Source of the DNA: Natronospirillum operosum
Lineage (GTDB): Bacteria; Pseudomonadota; Gammaproteobacteria; Pseudomonadales; Natronospirillaceae
Reading direction: 5' to 3'
NCBI RefSeq assembly: GCF_004768465.1
Contig: NZ_SRMF01000010.1
Location: 1 to 64,000 of the forward strand
DNA length: 64,000 bases
Under the pieces are notes generated by a model. The model did no database searches and was not told the origin of the DNA. It saw only the letters and a list, made by a program, of their open reading frames with translations. Shown here one piece after another: positions 8,519-16,330 of this stretch (positions are counted from its first letter, which is position 1; every line of letters begins with the position of its first letter). The position numbers and the translations under genes are program-made.

Positions 8519-9569
8519 GCAACCGACAGCAACACAGATACAGCAATTCCAGCGCGCCGTGCTCGACTGGTACGACCGCCACGGGCGCACCAACCTGCCC
8601 TGGCAGCAGGAGCAGACGCCCTATCGGGTCTGGGTCTCGGAAACCATGCTGCAGCAGACCCAGGTGGCCACGGTCATACCCTATTTCCAGCGTTTCACGA
8701 CGCGTTTTCCGACCGTGCATGAGCTGGCTGCCGCACCCGAAGATGATGTACTGCACCTGTGGACCGGCCTGGGCTATTATGCCCGCGCGCGCAATCTGCA
8801 TCGTTGTGCGCGTGAAGTCGTCAGCCGCTTCGACGGCAGCTTCCCGACTACCGTGGAAGCCCTGGCCGAGTTGCCGGGCATAGGGCGCTCGACAGCCGGC
8901 GCCATCGTCAGTCTGGCCCAGGATCGTCCCGCTGCCATTCTCGACGGCAATGTGAAGCGGGTACTGGCGCGCTACCATGCTGTCAGCGGCTGGCCGGGGC
9001 GCACGGCAACAGCACGCGAACTCTGGGCACTGGCAGAAGCCTATAGCCCGGCCCAGCGCTGCCGTGACTATACCCAGGCCATGATGGACCTCGGCGCCAC
9101 CCTCTGTACCCGCCGCAATCCCGACTGCGGGCACTGCCCGCTGGCCGCAGATTGCCGAGCGCACCATCTGGGCGCACCAGAGCGCTACCCGGAACCCAAA
9201 CCCAAGAAGCAGAAACCCGAGAAGCCAACCTGGTGGCTGCTGCTGCAGTTGCCCGACCAGCGCTGCCTGCTGCACCGCAGGCCGCCCTCCGGCCTCTGGG
9301 GCGGGCTCTACTGTTTCCCCGAGTTTGATTCCGCAGAGGCCCTGCAGCAGCGGTTGCAGGAACTGCCCGGCGCCGTCTCGGCACCGGACTACTGGCTGCC
9401 CTTCCGCCACACCTTCACCCACTTCCATCTGGACATTCATCCGGTGCACGTGCGACTCTCCTCCCCGCACAGCGTCCAGGAGCGTGATCGCTGGGTGCAG
9501 CCTGCGCTGGATGAAGCCCTTGGCCTTGCCGCGCCGACCCGCCTGCTGCTGGACAAACTGACACTCTGA
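8511..9569 (+). CDS. mutY: Adenine DNA glycosylase
   Basis: Removes adenine mispaired with 8-oxoguanine, limiting G:C to T:A mutations. With the GTG start at 8511 the protein has 352 residues, close to E. coli MutY (350). The catalytic Glu is at about 44 ([10 protein letters not shown]), the helix-hairpin-helix reads [10 protein letters not shown], the catalytic Asp is at about 145 ([11 protein letters not shown]), and the iron-sulfur cluster cysteines are at 199, 206, 209 and 215 (C-X6-C-X2-C-X5-C). The C-terminal third is the NUDIX-like domain that recognises 8-oxoG. The frame is open upstream inside the AsmA-like gene, but GTG gives the family N-terminus and implies translational coupling. 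yggX follows 29 bases on, a conserved pairing. Confidence 0.95.
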   Translation: MTEQPTATQIQQFQRAVLDWYDRHGRTNLPWQQEQTPYRVWVSETMLQQTQVATVIPYFQRFTTRFPTVHELAAAPEDDVLHLWTGLGYYARARNLHRCAREVVSRFDGSFPTTVEALAELPGIGRSTAGAIVSLAQDRPAAILDGNVKRVLARYHAVSGWPGRTATARELWALAEAYSPAQRCRDYTQAMMDLGATLCTRRNPDCGHCPLAADCRAHHLGAPERYPEPKPKKQKPEKPTWWLLLQLPDQRCLLHRRPPSGLWGGLYCFPEFDSAEALQQRLQELPGAVSAPDYWLPFRHTFTHFHLDIHPVHVRLSSPHSVQERDRWVQPALDEALGLAAPTRLLLDKLTL

Positions 9570-9598
9570 CCCGGCACCTTCCATCTCAGGAGAGAGTC

Positions 9599-9868
9599 AT
9601 GACCCGAACCGTATTCTGCCGCAAATATCAACGCGAACTGCCCGGGCTGGCCAAGCCCCCCTTCCCCGGCCCCAAGGGTGAGGACCTGTATGAAAACATC
9701 TCACAGCAGGCCTGGGATGAATGGCAGGCACACCAGACGCGGCTGATCAACGAGAAGCACCTGAGCATGACTGACTTCAAGGCCCGTCGTTACCTGATGG
9801 ACCAGATGGACCGCTTCTTCTCCGGTGATGACTTCGATCAGGCCGAAGGCTATGTGCCGGAAGACTGA
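9599..9868 (+). CDS. yggX: Probable Fe(2+)-trafficking protein YggX
   Basis: An 89-residue cytoplasmic protein that helps protect iron-sulfur clusters from oxidation and supports iron supply to them. The start [10 protein letters not shown], with its conserved Cys7, the stretch [15 protein letters not shown] and the acidic end GYVPED are all characteristic of the family. AGGAGAGA ahead of the ATG is a clear ribosome site. It is the usual partner of mutY, which itself carries a 4Fe-4S cluster. No terminator is visible between this gene and the tRNA promoter. Confidence 0.95.
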   Translation: MTRTVFCRKYQRELPGLAKPPFPGPKGEDLYENISQQAWDEWQAHQTRLINEKHLSMTDFKARRYLMDQMDRFFSGDDFDQAEGYVPED

Positions 9869-9922
9869 ACCGGCATCACTGCGGATTTGCTCAAAAAAAT
9901 CAGTGAGTTAGGCAGAAAACGG

Positions 9923-9951
9923 TTGACGCTCTGATAAAAAAAAAGTTTAAT
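9923..9951 (+). promoter_or_regulatory. tRNA-Phe promoter
   Basis: TTGACG (9923-9928), a 17-base spacer containing a nine-A run, and TTTAAT (9946-9951). The sequence between the -10 box and the tRNA (ACGCGGCGTCGC) is GC-rich, as in stable-RNA promoters under stringent control. The predicted transcript would start about 15 bases before the mature tRNA. Confidence 0.85.
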
Positions 9952-9972
9952 ACGCGGCGTCGCTGACGCGAT

Positions 9973-10048
9973 GCCCAGATAGCTCAGTCGGTAGAGCAAG
10001 GGATTGAAAATCCCTGTGTCGGTGGTTCGATTCCGCCTCTGGGCACCA
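9973..10048 (+). tRNA. tRNA-Phe (GAA anticodon)
   Basis: A 76-base cloverleaf with encoded CCA. The acceptor stem is GCCCAGA / TCTGGGC, the D arm GCTC-AGTCGGTA-GAGC, the anticodon stem GGGAT / ATCCC around TTGAAAA with anticodon GAA, and the T arm GGTGG-TTCGATT-CCGCC. The sequence is close to the E. coli tRNA-Phe pattern. It has its own promoter and terminator. Confidence 0.97.
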
Positions 10049-10059
10049 AGTATTCAGGA

Positions 10060-10092
10060 AGCCCTCGTCACTCCGGTGACGGGGGCTTTTTC
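10060..10092 (+). terminator. Rho-independent terminator of tRNA-Phe
   Basis: A long stem AGCCCTCGTCAC / GTGACGGGGGCT (one G:T pair) with loop TCCG, followed by a T tract (10087-10091), 11 bases after the tRNA. Confidence 0.9.
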
Positions 10093-10142
10093 GTTGTTGC
10101 CCGCTACCTGACAAGCGGAAAATTCTGCCTGCCAGACGACAG

Positions 10143-10394
10143 TCACGCCCTGTTGATGATGCCCACCACAAACAGCAGGATGATAGCGCCGACGGACGCG
10201 GTAATGATGTACCCGAGCAGGCCGACTGCGGTCAGTCCCAGCAGGCCGAACACAAAGCCACCCACTACCGCACCCACAATGCCCACCACTATATTGCCGA
10301 TCAGGCCAAACCCCCTGCCCTTCATTACAATGCCGGCAATCCATCCCGCGATGGCGCCCACGACAAGAAATACCAGTAAACCCGTGATATCCAT
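10143..10394 (-). CDS. GlsB/YeaQ/YmgE family stress-response membrane protein
   Basis: An 83-residue, glycine-rich membrane protein with three predicted helices (about 3-20, 29-54 and 58-80). The repeated small-residue pattern, such as VGAIAGWIAG and IGNIVVGIVGAVVGG, is diagnostic of the GlsB/YeaQ/YmgE (transglycosylase-associated) family. Family members are often induced by acid, osmotic or general stress, but their mechanism is unknown. GGAGACA precedes the ATG. It follows the DUF3185 gene by 12 bases, so the two are probably one transcript controlled from the promoter and palindrome near 10630-10680. Confidence 0.9.
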   Translation of the reverse strand: MDITGLLVFLVVGAIAGWIAGIVMKGRGFGLIGNIVVGIVGAVVGGFVFGLLGLTAVGLLGYIITASVGAIILLFVVGIINRA

Positions 10395-10406
10395 GCTTTT
10401 GTCTCC

Positions 10407-10613
10407 CTAGCCCCTGAAGAACAGATAGATGCCGACAAAGAAGCTGACCGCACCGCCAATGTAGTAAGTCATTACCCGGTCCGACTCCGCGCCGCCAAAG
10501 GCCTGCGACACCTGCGAACCGAATGAGCCGGACAACTGATAACCCCATATGCCCAGGCCGATACCGAGCACTATGAGAGCAATGCCGATCACCCTTGTTG
10601 CACGTGCACCCAT
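10407..10613 (-). CDS. DUF3185 family small membrane protein
   Basis: A 68-residue protein with two membrane helices (about 9-26 and 49-66). The middle contains GSFGSQVSQAFGGAESDRVM, then the pattern YYIGGAVSFFVG, which matches the DUF3185 family of short inner-membrane proteins. No function is known. The ATG at 10613 is preferred over a TTG ten codons upstream because it is preceded by an ACGGGG-type ribosome site and because the upstream codons fall in the palindrome at 10630-10648. It is the first gene of a likely two-gene unit with the GlsB-type gene. Confidence 0.75.
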   Translation of the reverse strand: MGARATRVIGIALIVLGIGLGIWGYQLSGSFGSQVSQAFGGAESDRVMTYYIGGAVSFFVGIYLFFRG

Positions 10614-10629
10614 GGCGAAACCCCGTCGT

Positions 10630-10648
10630 TTCAGTTGGATCAACTGAA
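10630..10648. promoter_or_regulatory. 19-bp palindrome, candidate operator
   Basis: A perfect 8-bp inverted repeat TTCAGTTG-GAT-CAACTGAA. It lies just downstream of the predicted -10 box of the DUF3185 gene, about where transcription starts, and 17 bases before the start codon. This is a classic repressor position, though an RNA hairpin acting on translation would look the same. Confidence 0.5.
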
Positions 10649-10651
10649 CCC

Positions 10652-10680
10652 ACTCTAGCCGCAGGGCGGGCTGACGTCCA
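10652..10680 (-). promoter_or_regulatory. Candidate promoter for the DUF3185-GlsB pair
   Basis: Read on the minus strand: TGGACG (10680-10675), a 17-base spacer, then TAGAGT (10657-10652). Each box matches four of six consensus bases. Confidence 0.4.
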
Positions 10681-10797
10681 TTACCCTGTGGTCAGCCGCT
10701 GCAGAGATTCGACCCGGCGACTCTTGCATCTGAACTGTGCGGCTACCGAACGTTGGCTCAATGTGGCAGTCTAGAGCCATACGGAAGGAGACTTGGC

Positions 10798-11931
10798 ATG
10801 ACACTGAATCGCACATTGAATGCTGATGATCTGAACTGGATCGTCGAAGGCGCAGCCTTTCTGGGCAGTGGCGGTGGCGGCCCACTGGAACTCACACAGC
10901 CGTTGATCGACTACATGGCCCAACATGGCCTGTGGCCCAAGGTGGTCAGTTTCGACCAGGCTGCAGAGGGTCATGTCGGCATGGTGGCCGGCATGGGCTC
11001 ACCGTCTGCAGCAGCCGGCAGCGGGTCGGCCTTTACCAAGGGGCCTCTGCGGCTGGTCCGGCAGATGGAAAAACTGCTGAGCAACAGTTTCGACTACCTG
11101 ATACCCGGCGAGACCGGCCCCATGAACAGCCTGATTCCGCTGCTGGTGGCGGCGCAGCAGGGCATTCCGGCGCTCGATGGTGACGGCGCGGGGCGCGCCA
11201 TGTCGACGCTCGGCATGAGCACCTTCAATGCAGCCGCAGCCGTACGCCCCCTGCTGGTGGGCAATGAACCGAGCAACGGCGAGCCTCCGATCACGGCCCA
11301 GCTATCTCTCAACACACCGGAACAGGCCGACCAGATGTGTCGGTCGGTAGTGACTGCTCCGGTTTTCGGTTCTGTGGGCGCCTTCTCTACCTGGCCCTCG
11401 ACACGGGGCGCCCTGAACAAGGTCGCAGTGCATGGTTCGCTCAGTCTGTGCTGGCTGGTGGGCAAAGCCCTTGTCAGCTGTCGGCAGCAAGGTGGCAACC
11501 CCTATGAAGCCCTGCAGGCCATTCCCGAACTGGCCCCCCGCATGCGCCTTCTGGGCTATGGCAAGATCAGTGATGTCACGCTGGAAACCAGTGGCGGCTT
11601 TGATCGGCTGACCGTGCAACTGGCGGCCAGCAGCGGCCAGCAGCTGACGCTGATGGGCCTCAACGAGAACATGATTGCGTGGTCGGACAGCCAAGCGGCA
11701 CCGGTCTGCATGGGGCCGGACAGCATCTGTTATGTGTCTGCATCCGCTCAGGCCTTCAGCAACGCATCCATACAGCAATACAGGACCAGTCAGGAAGATA
11801 TCTACATTATCGGTCTGACGGCTGACCCGGCGCTGCTCACACCCTCTATACTGTCGGCATATCGCACCGTGCTGGCGCAACTCGGCTACGCCGGTGCCTG
11901 GCAGCCTCTGCAGACCTATCAGGCGTCCTGA
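10798..11931 (+). CDS. DUF917 family protein (S-methyl thiohydantoin desulfurase-like)
   Basis: A 377-residue cytoplasmic protein. It opens with the DUF917 signature: LNADDLNWIVEGAAFLGSGG near residue 7, continuing into a glycine-rich GGGP turn. It also shows the family's conserved EGPN/ETGPMNS-like region (GETGPMNSLIPLL near residue 105) and DGDGAGRAMS near 125. Family members act on hydantoin-type rings or accompany hydantoinases, and one branch is described as S-methyl thiohydantoin desulfurase. No hydantoinase or transporter gene lies here. AAGGAGA before the ATG is a strong ribosome site. The hybrid histidine kinase gene begins 7 bases after its stop codon, so the two are almost certainly co-transcribed, an odd pairing. 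Confidence 0.82.
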   Translation: MTLNRTLNADDLNWIVEGAAFLGSGGGGPLELTQPLIDYMAQHGLWPKVVSFDQAAEGHVGMVAGMGSPSAAAGSGSAFTKGPLRLVRQMEKLLSNSFDYLIPGETGPMNSLIPLLVAAQQGIPALDGDGAGRAMSTLGMSTFNAAAAVRPLLVGNEPSNGEPPITAQLSLNTPEQADQMCRSVVTAPVFGSVGAFSTWPSTRGALNKVAVHGSLSLCWLVGKALVSCRQQGGNPYEALQAIPELAPRMRLLGYGKISDVTLETSGGFDRLTVQLAASSGQQLTLMGLNENMIAWSDSQAAPVCMGPDSICYVSASAQAFSNASIQQYRTSQEDIYIIGLTADPALLTPSILSAYRTVLAQLGYAGAWQPLQTYQAS

Positions 11932-11938
11932 TGCAGTT

Positions 11939-13486
11939 ATGAAAACAGTTATAGAGCAGTTACTGTTCCACGGTTTGTGGAAAAATTCACTGGACTCCAT
12001 GTTCCTGATCCGGGCGCAGGAGGGTGATTTCTACATCGAGGAGATCAATCGGGTACTGGAAGACATCATCGGCGTCCGCAGCGCTGACCTGCAGGGCACA
12101 CGCCTGAGTGACCTGCTGCCTACACCCGATTCGGTACTCGAACGCTATCGTCAGTGCCTCGACGCCAATGAGACCATCTATTACGAGGAGCAAGGCATAG
12201 CGCCCGATGGCAGCAGCAAGTACTGGCATACCATGCTGGTGCCGGTCCGATATGAAGACAGCACCTTTCTGTTTGGTTCGTCGCGTGACATCAGCGACCT
12301 CAAGGAAACCGAACGCCGCCTGGAGCATGCCCGCGACGAAGCCGAAGCTGCCAATGCCGCCAAGACACTGTTTCTGGCCAACATGAGCCATGAACTCCGG
12401 ACGCCGCTCAATGGCATCATGGGTACAGCCTCGCTGCTGCGCCAGCAGCCGTACGAGCAGGAAACCACCAGTCAGCTCGACCTTATCATGCGCTCGGCGG
12501 ACAGCATGAACCGGCTGGTGGAAGACATTCTGGACCTGTCCAAGATCGAGAATCACAGCCTGCGCATTGCGCCGACGCTGGACGACCTGCGTCCCACGCT
12601 GAATGACGTCATTGTTCTCATGCGCGGGGCGGCAGAGGAAAAGGGACTCGTCTGCGACTACCGGATAGCGCCCGATTTCCCGCCCCGGGTGCTCGCCGAC
12701 AAGGCGCGCATACGGCAGATCCTTACCAACCTGCTGTCCAATGCGGTGAAATTCACCGATCAGGGCATCATCCGCCTGACCGTGACCTTCGATCAACGGG
12801 ATGGCAACGGCCTGTTGACCCTGACCGTGCAAGATACCGGCATCGGCATCCCGACGGACAAGCTGCAGCATGTGGGCACACCGTTCTTTCAGGTACACCC
12901 GGAACGCAATCGCCGCCATACCGGTTCCGGCATCGGCTTGTCCGTGTGCAAGTCACTGGTGCGACTGATGGCCGGTGAATTCAGCCTGGACAGCAAGCCC
13001 GGGCGCGGCACAACCGCCAGCGTGCAACTGCCGATGAGCACCCATGCGCAGGCGTCTGCAGTGGAGTCGAACGAGGCTGCCTTTGCACCCCCCTGTCCTT
13101 TCAAGGTGCTGGTTGCCGAAGACAACCACACCAACCAGTTGATCATGCGGCGCATGCTGCAACATCTGGGCGCGGAAGTAACCCTGGCCCATGACGGGCA
13201 GGAAGCGGTAGCCCTGGCCTGTAGCGAACCCTATACCCTGATTCTGATGGATCTGCACATGCCGACCCTGGATGGTATCGCGGCCACCCATGAACTGCGT
13301 GCCGCCGGCGTGTCAGTGCCGGTAGTCGCCGTCACGGCGTCAGTCACCCAGCAGGAGCAGGAGGCCTGTCACCGCGCCGGCATGAACGGCTTTGTCGACA
13401 AGCCGGTGCGCGTGGACGCCCTGCGCCGCTCGCTGGCCAGCCTGTTCCCGGCCGCAGAGACGGATGACACCCAGCCGCAGGGCTGA
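11939..13486 (+). CDS. Soluble PAS-domain hybrid histidine kinase
   Basis: A 515-residue protein without membrane segments. A PAS domain covers about 15-120, ending in the typical [18 protein letters not shown] linker. The kinase follows, with phospho-acceptor His151 ([12 protein letters not shown]), N box near 264-271 (NLLSNAVKF), G1 near 298-304 (QDTGIGIP) and G2 near 329-333 (GSGIG). A C-terminal receiver domain has the acidic pair at 394-395 and phospho-acceptor Asp438 (LMDLHMP). There is no Hpt domain, so a separate phosphotransfer protein would be needed to pass the signal on. The start ATG at 11939 lies just after the DUF917 stop. A cytoplasmic metabolite or redox signal is likely, but the ligand is unknown. 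Confidence 0.9.
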   Translation: MKTVIEQLLFHGLWKNSLDSMFLIRAQEGDFYIEEINRVLEDIIGVRSADLQGTRLSDLLPTPDSVLERYRQCLDANETIYYEEQGIAPDGSSKYWHTMLVPVRYEDSTFLFGSSRDISDLKETERRLEHARDEAEAANAAKTLFLANMSHELRTPLNGIMGTASLLRQQPYEQETTSQLDLIMRSADSMNRLVEDILDLSKIENHSLRIAPTLDDLRPTLNDVIVLMRGAAEEKGLVCDYRIAPDFPPRVLADKARIRQILTNLLSNAVKFTDQGIIRLTVTFDQRDGNGLLTLTVQDTGIGIPTDKLQHVGTPFFQVHPERNRRHTGSGIGLSVCKSLVRLMAGEFSLDSKPGRGTTASVQLPMSTHAQASAVESNEAAFAPPCPFKVLVAEDNHTNQLIMRRMLQHLGAEVTLAHDGQEAVALACSEPYTLILMDLHMPTLDGIAATHELRAAGVSVPVVAVTASVTQQEQEACHRAGMNGFVDKPVRVDALRRSLASLFPAAETDDTQPQG

Positions 13487-15118
13487 CTATTCCCCCGGTG
13501 CCCAGGCATGGGTGATGGGGTAGCGGCGATCCCGCCCGAACCCGCGCGCAGTGACCCGCACGCCCTCGGGCGCCTGTCGGCGCTTGTACTCGTTGCGGTC
13601 GATCAGCCGCACGACCTTGTAGACCGTCTCGCGGTCGAACCCGGCAGCGACAATGGTTTCGGCGCTTTCGTCGTGCTCGACATAGCGCTCGATAATGGGG
13701 TCCAGAATATCGTAGGCCGGCAGGCTGTCCTCATCCTTCTGATCCGGCGCCAGCTCCGCACTGGGCGGCCGCGTAATGACGCGCTCCGGTATCACCGGAC
13801 CCAGGCTGTTGCGATAGCGCGCCAGCCGGAACACCATCAGCTTGGGCACATCCTTGAGCGCGTTGTAACCGCCACACATGTCGCCGTACAGGGTAGCGTA
13901 CCCTACGGCCAACTCGCTCTTGTTGCCCGTGGTCAGCACCATGTGGCCCCACTTGTTGGACAGTGCCATCAGCAGCAGGCCACGCAGGCGGGACTGCAGG
14001 TTCTGCTCGGTCACATCGGCGCCATAACCTTCGAACAGCGGGTTCAGCTGCGCCATGCCGGTGTCATAGAGTGATTCGATCGGCAGCACATGATAGTCGA
14101 CCCCCAGGGCTTCGGCTTCGGTCTGAGCATCTTCCTGACTGATGGATGAGGTATAGCGAAACGGCATCATGACGGCCCGAACCCGCTCCGGCCCCAGCGC
14201 ATCGGCGGCAATGGCCAGGCTCAGCGCCGAATCGATGCCGCCCGAAAGCCCCAGCACCACGCCGGGGAAGCCATTGCGGTTGACGTAGCTGGCCAGCCCC
14301 TGCTTGAGCGCCTCGTAGACACTGGCTTCCGGCCCCAGCAGATCGACACAGGGGTAGTCATCGGCGAGCACCAGGCCGTCCGGCGTGCGCTGCCAGGCCA
14401 CCTGCAGCGTCGCCGCCCGAAACTCCGGCAGCGCGGCGCGCAAGGTGCCATCGGCAGCCAGCACCATGGAACTGCCATCGAATACCAGTTCATCCTGGGC
14501 GCTCTGGGCGTTGACATAGACCATGGGCAGACCGTGCTGGCGGGCCCGGTGCATCAGCATGGCGCGGCGCTGGGCGGCACGATCCAGATGGAACGGCGAT
14601 GCGTTCAGCGTCAATACCAGATCGGTACCGGCCTGCGCCAGTTCGGCCAGCACATCATCGAACCAGACATCCTCGCAGATCGTCAGCCCGAGACGAACCC
14701 CGTCACAGTCCCAGCTGCAGACTTCAGAGCCACAGGCAAAATAGCGGTGCTCGTCGAACACCTGATAGTTGGGCAGATGGCGCTTGCGATAACGCGCCAC
14801 TATTTCACCGTGATCAATCACAAAAGCTGCATTGTACAGCTGCCCCTGATCGTGCCAGGGCAGACCCACCACCAGTGCCAGCGGCAGGCGGGCGGCCTGC
14901 AGCTCGGCCAGAGCAGCTTCTACTCGCGTCTGCAGGCTGGGCCGCAGCAGCAGATCCTCGGGCGGGTAGCCGCTCAGGGTCAGCTCCGGAAACACCACCA
15001 CGCGCGCGCCCTCTGCCTGCGCCTGACGCCCATGCTGCAGAATGCGCCCCGCATTGCCGGGTATGTCCCCGACCGGGAAGTCATCCTGCACCAGTTGAAC
15101 CCGCAATGCCTCTGTCAT
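13487..15118 (-). CDS. nadE: Glutamine-dependent NAD(+) synthetase
   Basis: Converts deamido-NAD to NAD using ATP and ammonia drawn from glutamine, the last step of NAD synthesis. The 543-residue enzyme is the two-domain type. An N-terminal nitrilase-like glutaminase has the triad Glu45 (FPELTLSGYP), Lys112 (RYRKRHLPNY) and Cys148 (LTICEDVWF). The C-terminal synthetase has the ATP pyrophosphatase loop LGLSGGIDSAL near residue 290 and TGNKSELAVGY further on. The ATG at 15118 has AAGGAA upstream and gives the family N-terminus. nadB, an early gene of the same pathway, is in this window but 34 kb away. Confidence 0.96.
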   Translation of the reverse strand: MTEALRVQLVQDDFPVGDIPGNAGRILQHGRQAQAEGARVVVFPELTLSGYPPEDLLLRPSLQTRVEAALAELQAARLPLALVVGLPWHDQGQLYNAAFVIDHGEIVARYRKRHLPNYQVFDEHRYFACGSEVCSWDCDGVRLGLTICEDVWFDDVLAELAQAGTDLVLTLNASPFHLDRAAQRRAMLMHRARQHGLPMVYVNAQSAQDELVFDGSSMVLAADGTLRAALPEFRAATLQVAWQRTPDGLVLADDYPCVDLLGPEASVYEALKQGLASYVNRNGFPGVVLGLSGGIDSALSLAIAADALGPERVRAVMMPFRYTSSISQEDAQTEAEALGVDYHVLPIESLYDTGMAQLNPLFEGYGADVTEQNLQSRLRGLLLMALSNKWGHMVLTTGNKSELAVGYATLYGDMCGGYNALKDVPKLMVFRLARYRNSLGPVIPERVITRPPSAELAPDQKDEDSLPAYDILDPIIERYVEHDESAETIVAAGFDRETVYKVVRLIDRNEYKRRQAPEGVRVTARGFGRDRRYPITHAWAPGE

Positions 15119-15211
15119 GGTGGTTCCTTGCATCCTGAATCTGCTGCTGAAAGCGGTATTGTCGGCGACCTGTGGAGCCATGCCAAGGGTTGAGGCCGAA
15201 TCTGCAACAAA

Positions 15212-15237
15212 GTCTGAACCCAGGGAGAGGTTCAGAC
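15212..15237. promoter_or_regulatory. 9-bp inverted repeat between nadE and the pilin-like gene
   Basis: Perfect repeat GTCTGAACC / GGTTCAGAC with an 8-base spacer. A possible -10 box TATGCT lies at 15252-15257, so the right arm would overlap the -35 region of a plus-strand promoter for the gene at 15296. It also sits in the nadE upstream region. Probably an operator; the factor is unknown. Confidence 0.5.
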
Positions 15238-15295
15238 AACAGATGGTGTTCTATGCTGGCCGGTTCCGGGAGAACACAACCTTCAGGAGGAACCC

Positions 15296-15820
15296 ATGCA
15301 CAGATATCACGGTTTCAAGCTGCTGGAACTCACCTTCGTCCTGCTGTTGCTGGGGCTGCTGCTCAATCTTGGCGGCCAGGGGCTGGTCGGCCTGGTGCAA
15401 ACCACCCAGGCCAGAGCCACCGTGCACCAGATTCATACCGCCTTTCGACTGGCCCGCCAAACGGCCGTGGAAGAGCGCCAGTTGACCACTCTGTGCGTAC
15501 TGGACGCCGACAACCAGTGCCAGGCCGACTGGCAGGGCACCCTGACGGTGTTCCTGGACCCCGACAATACGCGCCGCCTGACCGACCCCGCACAGTTGGT
15601 TCGTCAGTTCGAGCTGACAGCGGGCGTCAGGCTGAGTACGCACCCCAGTATCCGGGCCTATCACCAGTATGATCTGCTCGGCCAGCCGCGCGGCGCCACC
15701 GGGGGGCATGTGCGCATCTGCCCGGGCGGGCAGTTGCAGGAGGCCGCACGCATCATCATCGGGCCCGGCGGGCGTACCCGGGTCGAGTGGCCGGACAACA
15801 CCGACTCGACCTGCTCTTGA
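15296..15820 (+). CDS. FimT/GspH-like prepilin-type protein
   Basis: A 174-residue protein with a very short prepilin leader: cleavage between Gly6 and Phe7 is expected, followed by KLLELTFVLLLLGLLL with the required Glu at mature position 5. The rest of the first helix and the soluble domain resemble the minor pseudopilins GspH/FimT, including RLARQTAVEERQ, where such proteins carry an ARSEA-type stretch, and a CPGG motif near the end. AGGAGG five bases before the ATG is a strong ribosome site. It faces the main pil operon and ends 7 bases from the end of pilE. It may be an extra minor pilin or DNA-uptake FimT-like protein; the exact role is not clear. Confidence 0.78.
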   Translation: MHRYHGFKLLELTFVLLLLGLLLNLGGQGLVGLVQTTQARATVHQIHTAFRLARQTAVEERQLTTLCVLDADNQCQADWQGTLTVFLDPDNTRRLTDPAQLVRQFELTAGVRLSTHPSIRAYHQYDLLGQPRGATGGHVRICPGGQLQEAARIIIGPGGRTRVEWPDNTDSTCS

Positions 15821-15827
15821 GTACCGT

Positions 15828-16316
15828 CTAGCGCCAGCAGTCGGCCACATCACCTTCGGAAGCGCCACGCTCACCGGTATGAGTCAGCGTCAGCGTGCCA
15901 CAGCCATCATCCGCATTGGGCCCGGGGTTGTTGGGCACGGCGCGAATTGTGAAACTGGCCGTCTCAGCCAGCGGGTTGCCACTGTTGTTCAGATCAAAAC
16001 CCAGCGTATAAACGGCATTACCCTGTTGCGGCGACTGCGTGATCGGCAGATCCGCCGGGTCCGCCGCATAGGTGTTCTGATTGACCCGATAGCGCTCCAG
16101 CCACTGCGCCAGTTCCACCAGGTCCGAGGTGGCATCGGCGCGCCGGGTGCGCTCCTGATAGGTTTGGTAGTTGGGTATGGCAATGGCCGCCAGTATGCCG
16201 ATGATGGCCACCACGATCATCAGCTCAAGCAGGGTCACGCCGCTGACAAAACGCCAGTTCAGCCCCCTGCCCCGACTCGCTCTGCGTGCTCCGTTATCAT
16301 GGTTGTTCATGCTCAT
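15828..16316 (-). CDS. pilE: Type IV minor pilin PilE
   Basis: A 162-residue prepilin with a long basic leader of about 26 residues, cleaved at [21 protein letters not shown] with Glu at mature position 5. The +1 residue is Val rather than the usual Phe. The soluble domain has a C-terminal pair of cysteines (DGCGTL near 140 and DVADCWR at the end) for the D-loop disulfide. The ATG at 16316 is chosen because GAGGAG lies upstream and because its first 16 bases are identical to those of pilW; an ATG at 16334 overlaps the pilY1 stop and is the alternative. It is the last gene of the minor pilin operon and probably forms part of the pilus tip or priming complex. Confidence 0.88.
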   Translation of the reverse strand: MSMNNHDNGARRASRGRGLNWRFVSGVTLLELMIVVAIIGILAAIAIPNYQTYQERTRRADATSDLVELAQWLERYRVNQNTYAADPADLPITQSPQQGNAVYTLGFDLNNSGNPLAETASFTIRAVPNNPGPNADDGCGTLTLTHTGERGASEGDVADCWR

Positions 16317-16330
16317 CTTGCCTGTGCTCC

